DNA from: Planctomycetota bacterium
GTDB lineage: Bacteria > Planctomycetota > Planctomycetia > Pirellulales > Lacipirellulaceae
DNA: 64,000 bases
NCBI GenBank assembly: GCA_013152205.1
Contig: JAADGV010000019.1
Span: 1 to 64,000, forward strand
Reading direction: 5' to 3'
Below are positions 37,311-46,397 of the stretch, piece after piece (the first letter of the stretch is position 1; every line of letters begins with the position of its first letter). The notes under the pieces were generated by a model. The model was not told where the DNA came from. It saw only the letters and a list, made by a program, of their open reading frames with translations, and searched no databases. The translations under genes and the position numbers were made by a program.

Positions 37311-38856
37311 TTTAGACTCCTCTTTATGGTTACTTCAGAGTTTGAGTTTGGATATGTAATCTGGGTCGGCGCCGTTTCGGGCTTCCATAGCCCCAAGTGG
37401 GTTGCGTACCGATCCCGACAGTTTTGGCAGGGTCACACTGACGTTCAGTCCTTCAAACGCAAGCAGCGTGCCAACTTTTAGCGATCCGCCTTAGAGGCCC
37501 TTTATGTCGCGTTTTTTACGCAAAAACAAGGTACCTGCCCCAAATCGCCAGAAGGTCAGCAAATAGACCATGTGCCATTTTGGCAGTCCTCAGGCAGTCT
37601 GCCCAGAGGGCAGCGCAGCTGCAAACTCGCACATGCCGTTTCCTCCGTTTCCTAGCTGCGAGCGGAAGCCGCGGATTCCCCGATTCCACAAGATCTTGGC
37701 ATAACAATTGCCCCTCCTAAGAGTCTCCGAAGCTATATCAGACCAGTTTCAAGCGAATCTCTTCCTACGGATGTCGCTAACGCAGAGAGCTTTTCTAAAT
37801 CTCATTCTTTTCGCCCTACGACCCCTCTAGGTCAAGGTTTCTAGATACGTGCTGCCGCCAGGGAACAGCAACAAGTAGTTCTCGCGGCACATGCACGGTT
37901 GCCAGCTAACTAAGAACCGTTTTTTTACCTCCACCCCTTTCGAGCAGACCAATGTAAAAAACTATTCGAAGAACAATTTACAGGCACTCGGTGGCCGTTG
38001 TCAGGCTGCGCCCAGATGTCGTTTGCGCCTATTTTTGCCGGTGTAAAAAACGCATGTGGAGGCGTCTGCATCGTGTTGTCCCCAGCCATAGGGTCTTCTA
38101 CTTAGAGGGTCCGGAATTTGGGGGCGACCTTGCGCTGAAGCTGGTTCCCAAGCGTGTGTGTACTCGCAAGGCAACTTGGCTCACGCAGACGCCACGCCCA
38201 GAGCGATATGCAGCCCTGCGGTTCCGCCGCAGGTAGGGCTTTGTGTCGGCTTCGCCGAATCGCAATGAGTTCGCGCCGACCTCTAAAGGGGTATGCCGTT
38301 GCTAGGCCTGTATTCCCCCCATTCAATTGGGCGAACAGGGAAAATCTTTCCCCTGGCGCTAGCGTTGCGCTTTCACCACTTTGGTGAATAACCTCCTCAA
38401 TTTGATGACATGATTCCCTAAGTGATTTCATGCCATATAGTTACGATGTTTCTGCAATCCCAGCTTAGACGCTGATGTCGTCCGATATTGATTCCGTTTC
38501 GGTCGTAAGTACATACACAGTAATGATTAACGTTGAGTCAGGAAGTCCTTCACCAGGATTGTGAAAAACTATCCTCCTGGTAGGCGAGATCATCGAGTTG
38601 CTGAATAGATTTTTTATCTTTCGCAGATGCCGCAGATTACGCGTTTCAACCGGAATTAACCGTATTTCTTTGAAACAAGCCAGGGGCCTCGATCTGCTGT
38701 TGTCTCGTTTTGGCCATCCGCCCTAAGATTGGCACCTCAGTTGCATTAAGGGACGGATCTCTTGGCAACTGTTTTGCCAAGGGAGTGGGGGGATCGCGTC
38801 CCATTGGCAAACAGAGAAGAAATTTTTCTTGGCATGGATGTTGAGGAGAGGAAGAG
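37311..38856. other. Long, apparently gene-free region upstream of groEL
   Basis: About 1.5 kb. It includes the palindrome at 37573-37585 and one half of a hairpin element (GCGAGCGGAAGCCGCGG, near 37663-37680). The open frames here have no recognisable protein character. Confidence 0.5.
37573..37585. promoter_or_regulatory. Palindrome TGCCATTTTGGCA upstream of groEL
   Basis: The exact reverse complement of the 13-mer at 9539-9551 near dnaK. It lies about 263 bases upstream of the groEL start. A shared heat-shock operator is one reading; shared repeat DNA is the other. Confidence 0.35.
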
Positions 38857-39057
38857 ATGAAGATGCTTTGCGAACAGTTTTCGAGCTGCGACGATCTAGA
38901 CAGTGACTTTACGGGAGTTGCAGTCTCCCAACGAGAGCGTAAGAAAGACACAGCGTCCGCTCCCCGTAGTCGTTCAAAGAAGCGGACCAGCCGCAAACGT
39001 GGCGGCCCAACTTCCATAGTCGGCATTTCCCACCGCCGCCTACGCCACTGGTCTTAG
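38857..39057 (+). CDS. Small basic protein of unknown function
   Basis: A 66-residue frame with a strong ribosome site (GAGGAGAGGAAG) just before the ATG. The N-terminal half is mixed and acidic, and the C-terminal half is very basic (RSRSKKRTSRKRGGPTSI) and ends GISHRRLRHWS. I recall similar small basic planctomycete proteins ending in such RR-W motifs, but I cannot name a family. It is just outside the left border of the tRNA-Arg island. The protein could still be spurious. Confidence 0.4.
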   Translation: MKMLCEQFSSCDDLDSDFTGVAVSQRERKKDTASAPRSRSKKRTSRKRGGPTSIVGISHRRLRHWS

Positions 39058-39283
39058 TGGGCATTTCAATCGACGTTGCACGTCTTCTGATTATTCAAAG
39101 TGAAAACGCAGGCAAAACAAGGCCCGCGAATCACTTGATCCCAAAGTGGATTCGTCAGCGGTGTCGGCTGCGACATCCTCCCGCTGAACACTCTTGCGAA
39201 CAGAAAAAGGCAAGATGCTCTGTTGGGGTGTGCGCCAGAAAAGCGACAGGCCGCCCACATGTGGATTTCTAGCGACAGAATCT

Positions 39284-39358
39284 GTGACAAAGCAAAATCG
39301 ATCGACGTAAGTCAGTATCCCCGGCTGGATTCGAACCAGCAACCTTCGGCTTCGGAGG
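39284..39358 (-). other. Left attachment site: displaced 3' half of tRNA-Arg(CCG)
   Basis: Bases 39316-39358 read, on the minus strand, CCTCCGAAGCCGAAGG, then T-arm GCTGG-TTCGAAT-CCAGC and acceptor CGGGGAT-A: the 3' half of a tRNA-Arg starting in its anticodon loop. A further 32 bases beyond the tRNA end (GACTTACGTCGATCG... side) also match the intact copy at 47742-47816. The T-stem differs from the intact copy by paired changes. Confidence 0.85.
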
Positions 39359-39565
39359 TTCGCCTGACTGGCGTGTAATGGCCAGTCGAAAATGCAGTGA
39401 GGATAACAAGTTACAACCGAACGGCGAGTCTTTCACGCTCACCAACAATGCCCGTAGATTACACGATTTACAACGCTTTGCAATCGGTTCTGTGACAAAT
39501 CCTACACAGCCACTCACGGACTAACCTTCATGCCCAACGCAGGGGCGTACTTGAGAGAAGTGATA

Positions 39566-40009
39566 ATGCCATCAGCGATGAACGACATCAAACCGACTCA
39601 ACCCAACCGAATCTATATGGACACCATACAAAGTGAACTCAACGGGGCCATTGTCGCTAATCTGTTCAAGGAAGATATGACGGGCGAACTGCCATTACGA
39701 AATCAACGATGTCCACAGCGAGTACGATTTTAGACGTTTGATAACAGAGAGAATCGAATCTTCTGGAAGATTGATTATTATGACAAACAGCTCAAGTTCG
39801 GATCGGACGCCCTAGCAAATCCTGATGAGACAATTCGAGTTCTGACAATCATGCTCGTCGAAGAATACGGAGCATGTCAGTGTCGAAGAAATCCTTTCGA
39901 TTTCAGTGGGCCGGTTGAAACAAGGAAGTGGCATCGGCCTCACTATTCTTCTCTGAAATTGCATAAAAAATGGACTCCATGGATGTCACAAAAGCCCGTT
40001 TTAGATTAA
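39566..40009 (+). pseudogene. Frameshifted DUF3768-like gene
   Basis: Pieces of a DUF3768 protein are visible in two frames. HYEINDVHSEYDF lies in one frame from 39693. The family core IFWKIDYYDKQLKFGSD and TIRVLTIMLVEEY lie in another, which contains an in-frame TAG at 39731. The second piece runs open to TAA at 40007-40009. The gene is therefore broken by at least one small indel. The family is common on mobile elements; its function is unknown. Confidence 0.55.
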
Positions 40010-40137
40010 AAGCGGTCCTCCCAACACTAAGAGCGATGAAACTGAGGTAGTTTCAGAATGACTTTGGTTTGGCGCCACCGAAGTCACTTGCAGATCTGCT
40101 GTTTTTTTCATCTAGGTTGTTGTTATGCGTGCCGTTC

Positions 40138-40698
40138 TCAGTAATTCGATGGTGATGCATCCGTCTTGCATACCTGCTCGAGCGCATTTGGTATCCAGCC
40201 AACGAATTGCTGTGCCGATTCGTATTTCTGAATGATCTCCTCGGCAGTGTCATTAAGCGTGTAGGCCAGGAAATTCCGGTGCACTAATTCGTTTCTGAGC
40301 CGTCCCAATTCCATAAAGCGTTTGACGCCATCCAGAAGTTGCTGGTCATTTTCTAATGCCTGCTTTGCGAAAGTAGTGAAGCCCTCTCCGAATAGTTTGA
40401 AGAATTTATTTGCGTTGTTTGAGTCCCAGGCAAAGAGAGTATGATACTGGCGATCGACCGCTTTTTGTTTGACTAACGTTACAACCATATTATTGTTATT
40501 CGATGCGTGTGAAACAAAACCGAGTAGGATCTCGCTGATCTGCGTTTCAAATGCGCTTGCAATAGAAAGCAGTAGCGTTTTCGCGAACATTGAATCAACC
40601 GTCGAATGAAATGACGGCTGCGAGTTCTCGTCAAGAAAACTAAGCAAGGATGTGTGCTCTTCAAAAAAAGCTTGAATGCGAGATTCTACATCGTTCAT
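40138..40698 (-). CDS. HEPN-domain protein (putative RNase partner of DUF262)
   Basis: A 186-residue helical protein with the HEPN RNase signature R-x4-H: R135-NELV-H140 in the segment GRLRNELVHRNF. It resembles the RiboL-PSP-HEPN/MAE_28990 group, often encoded next to DUF262 genes. HEPN proteins of this type cut RNA when triggered. It starts 3 bases after the DUF262 stop, so the two are translationally coupled. A defence role is inferred from family and from its place on a mobile element. Confidence 0.7.
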   Translation of the reverse strand: MNDVESRIQAFFEEHTSLLSFLDENSQPSFHSTVDSMFAKTLLLSIASAFETQISEILLGFVSHASNNNNMVVTLVKQKAVDRQYHTLFAWDSNNANKFFKLFGEGFTTFAKQALENDQQLLDGVKRFMELGRLRNELVHRNFLAYTLNDTAEEIIQKYESAQQFVGWIPNALEQVCKTDASPSNY

Positions 40699-40701
40699 CA
40701 G

Positions 40702-41886
40702 TTAAACCTCAGACGCGAACAACTCTTTTGCTCGCCGAAGACGTGTTTCAACTTTGGTTGTACCCGTTGTATGTAACTGAGTTGCTTCGATAAACTCTTT
40801 GTCTTGGTGCAATAACTCAATCTTGCTCTCTGAAATTTCAACTAATGAAGGGTCTTGTTCTTGGATTGCGGAGGTGCAGGCCGCAACAAAGGCAGATTCA
40901 AACATCGGGACACTGAAACGATTGGTTTTCCTGTTGAAAAACATCTTTTCGGGAAGCGTTTCGCTTATAGCTAAAAACTTTTCGCCGACGATTTCCAGAA
41001 AATTGACGCGTTCGTCAGAGAATTCTTTTGCTCTCCTCGAAAACCGATTGATGAACCGCACTAGACTCGGCTTGTAGTTTTCTGAATCCAGGAGCATTGC
41101 GTAGCCGCGCACGAGAATCTCCATGTCTTTCATGTGAAGATCTGGAGCATCCACACCAAGTAGTGTTCGCCATCGAGGATCGTGATTCAACTTCGCTAGC
41201 ATTCTGTAGAAATCGGAATGGTATAGCGCCATTCGGATCTCTTGTGGTTTCAGGTTTATCCCGCCCGAATTGAGTCTATTAAATATCTCATAGATTGACG
41301 AATCGTCATCTTCTGGTCGCGTCTGTTTGATTATCACATTTCGAATAGTACGAAGCTCGAATGTTGTCTGCAAATCTCCGAGCGTCGCATAGCTTAGTCC
41401 GTTGAGATGGTTCTCTCCACCGGCTTCGGGAACCGGCAATCTGAGATTGAACTTCTGAAAGTACGAATCATCTTGGAAAACTTCATCCGGTATCTTACCA
41501 TGCTCCAGAAACACCTCCCGAAGCTTGGATCGTATTTCCTTTCGCGGAAATCGCCCTTTGATGAAATAGTACAAGGACATCAATCGTTGTTGGCCATCAA
41601 TCACCATAAAACTGTTGCGAGCCTGCTCGTACAGAAATATCTGTGGTATCGGCAATCCGATTATGATTGACTCGATTAGTTTGGATGCACGAGGCAAGTC
41701 CCATACATAGTTTCGTTGAAACCCTGGGATCGAGACGGCTCCAGATTCGATGAAATCATTAATCGTCTTCACATTGAAATCATTTGGCGATGCCGTAATA
41801 TCGTACTCCCGCAGCGACGTGTCAACAATCTCAAGGTCATCGTCAATCTGGTTTTCGAGTTCTTCGATACTTGTAATGGGTGGCAT
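40702..41886 (-). CDS. DUF262 (GmrS/ParB-like) protein
   Basis: A 394-residue protein with the DUF262 pattern: IPGFQRNYVWDLPRASKLIESIIIGLPIPQIFLYE and VIDGQQRLMSLYYF (DGQQR, 97-101), a DNase/NTPase-like fold found in phage restriction factors such as GmrSD and SspE. The DUF1524 HNH nuclease domain often fused to it is not evident; the C-terminal half is helical. A ribosome site AGGGGA precedes the ATG. It is the first gene of a two-gene unit with the HEPN protein and is probably a defence module. Confidence 0.85.
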   Translation of the reverse strand: MPPITSIEELENQIDDDLEIVDTSLREYDITASPNDFNVKTINDFIESGAVSIPGFQRNYVWDLPRASKLIESIIIGLPIPQIFLYEQARNSFMVIDGQQRLMSLYYFIKGRFPRKEIRSKLREVFLEHGKIPDEVFQDDSYFQKFNLRLPVPEAGGENHLNGLSYATLGDLQTTFELRTIRNVIIKQTRPEDDDSSIYEIFNRLNSGGINLKPQEIRMALYHSDFYRMLAKLNHDPRWRTLLGVDAPDLHMKDMEILVRGYAMLLDSENYKPSLVRFINRFSRRAKEFSDERVNFLEIVGEKFLAISETLPEKMFFNRKTNRFSVPMFESAFVAACTSAIQEQDPSLVEISESKIELLHQDKEFIEATQLHTTGTTKVETRLRRAKELFASEV

Positions 41887-42512
41887 TTGATGTCCCCTTG
41901 GTCAACCTCGGTAGATGCGTAACATTTCAATATTAAGGATCACGATGTCGTGATTGGGTGTCAAGGAGTACGCCACGAAACAAGCATACATTCAATTTAG
42001 ACGACGTATTCGGAAAGTGTCTCACTACAGAGCAATAGGCGATTCTAGGCAGCTTCCAAGGCACGTGCTGCGGTTAGCCAATCAGTTCTGCGGGCTCATG
42101 ACTAGCCGCCCTGGAGCAACCAATACATGTGTAGAAATGCTCTGGTCGAGGGTGACCCTACTGGCTTCGGTTTGTCTCCTCGCTGTCTCCAACGGAAAGG
42201 TTTTATCGTGCGTTGGTGATCACAACCGAGTTGTAAAACGGTCATCGTGACCGTTTGGTCGGGATCGGCTGAGATTTCTGGCGCAGTCGATTTCACCGTC
42301 GTAGGTTAATGCACGCACCCAAATCCAGACGGTTTGTCTCGCTCAGGTTGCGCCACCGATGCAGATAACCGTCGTGATTACTGGACCACGGCAACAAAAC
42401 CAAACCGCGCAACCCGTGGCTCCGTGTACAACGCTTTGTTATACGACAATGCTCCAGCATGTGGTCGTGACGTTCCCCCGATCTTAGTACCTGTCTAGAA
42501 TGCGAACAAGCT
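41887..42512. other. Gene-free stretch in the island
   Basis: 626 bases upstream of the DUF262 gene. I see no gene or clear repeat; it should contain the promoter of the pair. Confidence 0.45.
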
Positions 42513-42662
42513 TTAGTTTTTGCATCCGTTCTTATCGCATGTAATTCTTTCCGAGGTGTTTACCCAATGTTGTGGCTTTTCTTTGGTATCAAAGCCACAT
42601 CCGGTTTGAGCTCCCTTGGTACCTTGGTGAACTTCTCCAGTCGGTGTGTGTTTTACGGCCAT
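42513..42662 (-). CDS. Small Cys-containing protein of unknown function
   Basis: A 49-residue protein, MAVKHTPTGEVHQGTKGAQT then CGFDTKEKPQHW, ending in TCDKNGCKN. Three cysteines and two histidines may bind zinc. AGGAGA lies 7 to 8 bases upstream of the ATG, which supports a real start; longer frames read through non-coding DNA. I cannot assign a family. Confidence 0.5.
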   Translation of the reverse strand: MAVKHTPTGEVHQGTKGAQTGCGFDTKEKPQHWVNTSERITCDKNGCKN

Positions 42663-43409
42663 GTCATTGTCTCCTAAAAAAGGGGGGGTGATGCCAGGAA
42701 TTCGTCCGGCTATCTTGCCTAACGAATCGCATTCTACCGCATACAAGCATTCGAGCAAAAATAATTTACAATCGGTCTCGTGCGGAAGCATATGTCACAA
42801 GTGTGCTTTCCAGACGAATTGCACCATACTATCGATCACAGGTTGTTGTGACTCGACGGAGTCTGAGTAAGCTACGTCGACTTGCCCCACCGAAGCCATT
42901 TCAGACAGATGCCAGGTCTGCGCAGGTTCAACTCCAGACGACACGGTTAGCGCGTGCCCTTGGGGCATCACAAGGTGCGTATCACCTGCTACGAGTCGCA
43001 GAAGCCCGGCTATGTGCAGCCGGGAGGCTTGATAGGCGAACTGACTCTTGGAAAGTCTGTTTATTCCGCGCAAGTACAGCCGTTCAGGCGATTGAAACCG
43101 ACAAGCCTGTTCAAGAGATCGACTACTGCAAGCTAAGAGAACAACTTCTCAAGGACGACTAGGTGATTGTCTGGCAGGATTAAGCTGGGCTATCGCACAT
43201 ACTCTAGTAGTCGGACGACGCAAAATGATGCTCCTACGGATGAAATTTTTTTTGAGCTAGGGTCTTTCGGCTCTACTACCTTGTTGCTTTCTTTGTGAAA
43301 CGTACATAGGCGCAAAAGTTGCTCTTAAAAAGTAGCGAAGCCTATTTTATATTTTTTTGATATGTTCGGCACCCTACAGCTAACGCAATTTTCATAAAGG
43401 CTACAAACC
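42663..43409. other. Gap with unconvincing open frames
   Basis: 747 bases. A plus-strand frame (42803-43162, ending IDYCKLREQLLKDD) and an overlapping one exist, but neither shows a ribosome site or recognisable motif. It may hold decayed coding DNA. Confidence 0.35.
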
Positions 43410-44462
43410 TTGGAGGAATTACAATTCTTAAAGGGCAAATATACCAAATCGCTAATTACAAGGAAATTACTTGTGAATGGAACGCTAAATGCGGGGGCCG
43501 TAGACAAACCGCCTTTTCTAGTCGCTTTTGCTCAATTGGCGGTGACAACTGCCGAACCCGTGTACGAACTTCTCCGACTAGTGATTTCAGAGGACCCAAG
43601 AATTCGGGGGCCATGGCCATCAGAACATCCTGGTTGGCTAGCATTGTACGGAAATCACCGCACTATGCGCCGTGGCATTCTGGCTGCAGTAGGGATTAAG
43701 CCACAACGAGCAGATTCATTCGAATACACTCTCGATTGTTTGGCGTGGATGGGTCGTGCAGATAGTGAGCTAGTGAGAAGCGTTTTTCAAGAATTGACGA
43801 CTGCCGACTGGGAACGTGGCTTTAAGAATGGCAGGAGGTTGGGCAGCTTGCTTACGAAAAAATATGATGAAGAGATGGCGGGCGTTCCCGGCGGTGGGGT
43901 CTTTGGCAAGGTGAAAGGGCACCAATTCATAGCCAATTTGCATGTGAGATTCTTCCTGAAAGTCGCCTTTCCTTGCTGGTTTCTTTACGGGAAGTGGCCC
44001 AGTCGCATGCTTTCCGAAGCCACACGAAGAGCAAAGCCAAATTGGAAAATGCTGGAGAACCTTGTACGTCTTGATAAATGTGTAGTGCATCACCGCAGAG
44101 TTGTGTGGCTTCTAAGTGATGCCCCAAAACGAATCCGACAGCTTGCAAGGGGACGGGTTTCTAAAGGAATCAACAAGCATCCGAGAAGGCTCAGTCGAAA
44201 AACGGTCAAGTACCAAATAGCAAGATTGCTGTCGCGAATATCGGAGCGATTTGGGTGTCGGATGAAGGAACCCGAAATTCGAGAACTATTTAATGCCACA
44301 AATAGCATCCAACAGGGGGCATTAGTGGATCCCGACATGCCCGTCTCAAGCGAAGCACTTTCTAAAGCAATTCAGCGAGAACCCTTGTTTTGGAGTCTGC
44401 TTCCTAAACCGGACACGAAAATCTTAGAAGCTGTCCGGGCGCTTCGGGAGAAGCTTGTCTAA
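43410..44462 (+). CDS. Uncharacterised 350-residue island protein
   Basis: I do not recognise a family. The protein is mostly helical and basic, with aromatic-rich segments (GHQFIANLHVRFFLKVAFPCWFLYG) and a basic cluster (ARGRVSKGINKHPRRLSRKTVKYQIARLLSRISERFG), which could contact nucleic acid. There is no signal peptide and no clear membrane helix. The start is uncertain: TTG 43410 gives the longest frame and no ATG lies nearby. It ends 9 bases before the Rep gene, so it is probably co-expressed with replication. It could be an accessory replication or partner protein, or cargo. Confidence 0.6.
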   Translation: MEELQFLKGKYTKSLITRKLLVNGTLNAGAVDKPPFLVAFAQLAVTTAEPVYELLRLVISEDPRIRGPWPSEHPGWLALYGNHRTMRRGILAAVGIKPQRADSFEYTLDCLAWMGRADSELVRSVFQELTTADWERGFKNGRRLGSLLTKKYDEEMAGVPGGGVFGKVKGHQFIANLHVRFFLKVAFPCWFLYGKWPSRMLSEATRRAKPNWKMLENLVRLDKCVVHHRRVVWLLSDAPKRIRQLARGRVSKGINKHPRRLSRKTVKYQIARLLSRISERFGCRMKEPEIRELFNATNSIQQGALVDPDMPVSSEALSKAIQREPLFWSLLPKPDTKILEAVRALREKLV

Positions 44463-44471
44463 GATTCCGGC

Positions 44472-45926
44472 ATGTGTTCGGAATCCTCTCAATTTGAACC
44501 CCAAGAACCGTCGCCCGGGCGAGCACCGCACCGGCCGGCCGGTAGGCCGGGCGGAGCACAGCCCAAGAGCGACGGCACGCGGCACAGAGAAGAGGTGGTG
44601 GGAAGGGGGTCTGGGGGAACGGCGGGGGGGCCCCCAGCATTCGACGCAAGTGGCGTTAAAGACTCCGCCATTGTTTTCACTTCAGACGCAGGGAATCGAG
44701 AGGGGGAGCCTAGTAACACCCCCTCTCAGAAAACCACTACCGGTGGAGAAGACTGGCTCTCAGTCAATTTCTATGTTGACTTCTCCGACTTCGACGAACT
44801 GTCAGAACAGCTAAATCTGGCTCAAGCTGCCGCTGTCGATCTTGATAGCAAAGGCAGCTCTGATGAGACGCCCGTGTTTCACGACGAAATCGAACTCTGT
44901 GGAATTCGGTTCATCGTCGCACCACGTGGAGCCCGTCTAGGTGGTGGCAGAAAAGCACTCGGCATGAAGTGGCGACTACAGAGCGAACACGGCCTGTCAG
45001 TCCTCATCGCAAACATGCCAGCAGCCCACAAGACGGTTCCCAACGTAAACGTAGTCGCGACGTCCCTGCCTCTTATGCAGCTAGGATTCGATGCTGCTTG
45101 GGCTCTCATGCAGGACTATGTGGAAGCCCTAGGTGGAGAACGAAGTAGAAACAAGCTTTCGCGTGTCGACGCATGTGTCGACCTTCCAGACGTCTCTGTA
45201 GAAGACTTCTGCACGCCTTTCGCAAAAGACTGGATCGTCTCTCGCGCCAGACAGCGAGACCTCTACGAGTCCGGCGTGTTCCTGAGTAGTCACAAAGCAG
45301 GCCGAATATCAACCGGGTTTGCCGTCGGCAAGTCGCCTTTACGGCTAAGAGTGTACGACAAGCTAATAGAATCTCGCAGAAGTCCAGAAAAGCTGGCCCT
45401 TCTTGAAGCGAGGCGATGGGGCTACATGCCCGAGAAGGCTACGCGAGTAGAAATCCAACTCTCACGAGCAAAGCTCAAGCAATATGGTGTGGATACTGTC
45501 GAAGACTGGATCGCAAAGCGAGCCACAATCGTCGATCAACTCACATGTAATTGGTTTCGGCTCACCGATGGTCCCGTCGATCGCAACCATGCTAATCGAA
45601 CGCCTACGCATCCGGTGTGGAAAGAAGCTCGGGAGGCATTTTTTCAATGGTGCAAAGGTGCTCGGAATATGGTTCTCGAACCATTACCGAAACTCCATGT
45701 GGATATGAGTAAACAGATGAAACAAATCGTCGGCATGTTCATTGGAATTTTTGCTCGTATAGGAAAGCCGATTTCTGATAACGCAATGTTTTTCCGCGAA
45801 GTTGAATTTGCAGTACGTGACATCGTCGGAAAACGAGATATGTGTGCTGAGGTTCAGCGTAGAGCCTTAGAAACGTTTGTTAATTCTTCAACAATTGATA
45901 GGAGAGATTCAGATGACAAATTCTAG
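44472..45926 (+). CDS. Rep_trans-like replication initiator
   Basis: A 484-residue protein. From about residue 95 it matches plasmid/ICE initiators of the Rep_trans group: WLSVNFYVDF, a long helical region, KLSRVDACVDLPDVSVEDF with the acidic cluster, RLRVYDKLIE, and the ATRVEIQLSRAKLKQYGV segment. These proteins nick their origin to start rolling-circle replication. The first 90 residues are low-complexity and the DNA there is G-rich, so the true start may lie downstream. Zinc-ribbon genes, xis and int follow, as in small integrative elements. Confidence 0.65.
   Translation: MCSESSQFEPQEPSPGRAPHRPAGRPGGAQPKSDGTRHREEVVGRGSGGTAGGPPAFDASGVKDSAIVFTSDAGNREGEPSNTPSQKTTTGGEDWLSVNFYVDFSDFDELSEQLNLAQAAAVDLDSKGSSDETPVFHDEIELCGIRFIVAPRGARLGGGRKALGMKWRLQSEHGLSVLIANMPAAHKTVPNVNVVATSLPLMQLGFDAAWALMQDYVEALGGERSRNKLSRVDACVDLPDVSVEDFCTPFAKDWIVSRARQRDLYESGVFLSSHKAGRISTGFAVGKSPLRLRVYDKLIESRRSPEKLALLEARRWGYMPEKATRVEIQLSRAKLKQYGVDTVEDWIAKRATIVDQLTCNWFRLTDGPVDRNHANRTPTHPVWKEAREAFFQWCKGARNMVLEPLPKLHVDMSKQMKQIVGMFIGIFARIGKPISDNAMFFREVEFAVRDIVGKRDMCAEVQRRALETFVNSSTIDRRDSDDKF
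44531..44635 (+). other. Candidate origin: palindrome and G-quadruplex motif
   Basis: The palindrome CCGGCCGGCCGG (44531-44542) is followed by four G-runs at 44600-44602, 44605-44609, 44613-44617 and 44624-44630 with loops of 2, 3 and 6 bases, then CCCCC. Such structure inside the 5' end of a rep gene fits a replication origin, but this is inference. Confidence 0.35.
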
Positions 45927-46158
45927 CCAAAATAGTTTCGTCGATGCCGATTACGAAGACCCGTTTCGACCGCCTACCGGTTCACGTCCCATCAAATGTG
46001 AACACTGCGGTGAAACCTATGAGTCAAAGGAAATGTTTTGGGATTCTGAATACGAGATTTGGGTATGTCGCAACTGGCCTAAATGCAGTGGGGCAGGCTA
46101 TGGCGTAGACATCCACGACGTGGCGAATCCTTCAAGCAAAGGAGAGTCCCCAACGTGA
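45913..46158 (+). CDS. Zinc-ribbon protein, paralogue 1
   Basis: An 81-residue protein with KCEHCGETYESKEMFWDSEYEIWVCRNWPKC, two Cys pairs spaced for a zinc ribbon. It starts within the last codons of rep and its stop overlaps the GTG of the next gene. The neighbour at 46155 has the same layout (HCKKCDEIYQSEELVYCRM then WVCRASPKC), so the two are paralogues. Function unknown; DNA binding or regulation is plausible. Confidence 0.65.
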   Translation: MTNSSQNSFVDADYEDPFRPPTGSRPIKCEHCGETYESKEMFWDSEYEIWVCRNWPKCSGAGYGVDIHDVANPSSKGESPT

Positions 46159-46397
46159 GACAGGACGATTCAAGAGGATTTTGGAATACCGGCCTAAATC
46201 GAATGATTGAGCCACAGCACTGGTCAAAACTGGTGCATTGCAAAAAGTGTGATGAAATCTATCAGTCGGAAGAGTTGGTCTATTGCAGGATGCGTGGCGT
46301 ATGGGTTTGTCGAGCTTCGCCAAAATGTCGCGGGGCTCACGAAGATATTCAACTGGTCGAAGAGGAAGGCGAAAAGGGAGAAGGCCAATCATGCTGA
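46155..46397 (+). CDS. Zinc-ribbon protein, paralogue 2
   Basis: An 80-residue protein with HCKKCDEIYQSEELVYCRM and VWVCRASPKCRG. The GTG start overlaps the upstream stop (GTGA), and the final codons overlap the excisionase start by 7 bases, a tightly packed operon. The tail is acidic and Glu-rich. It is the second of a tandem pair of zinc-ribbon genes between rep and xis; function unknown. Confidence 0.65.
   Translation: MRQDDSRGFWNTGLNRMIEPQHWSKLVHCKKCDEIYQSEELVYCRMRGVWVCRASPKCRGAHEDIQLVEEEGEKGEGQSC

Noticed and set aside
35105-37500. CIRCE operator for groEL
   Set aside because: No TTAGCACTC-N9-GAGTGCTAA or close match was seen upstream of either groEL gene.
38646-39026. 126-residue minus-strand frame upstream of the island
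   Set aside because: The composition is irregular and it overlaps the small basic gene, which has a better start.
42803-43162. 119-residue plus-strand frame in the island
   Set aside because: It has no ribosome site or recognisable motif, and another frame overlaps it. I kept it as unassigned DNA.
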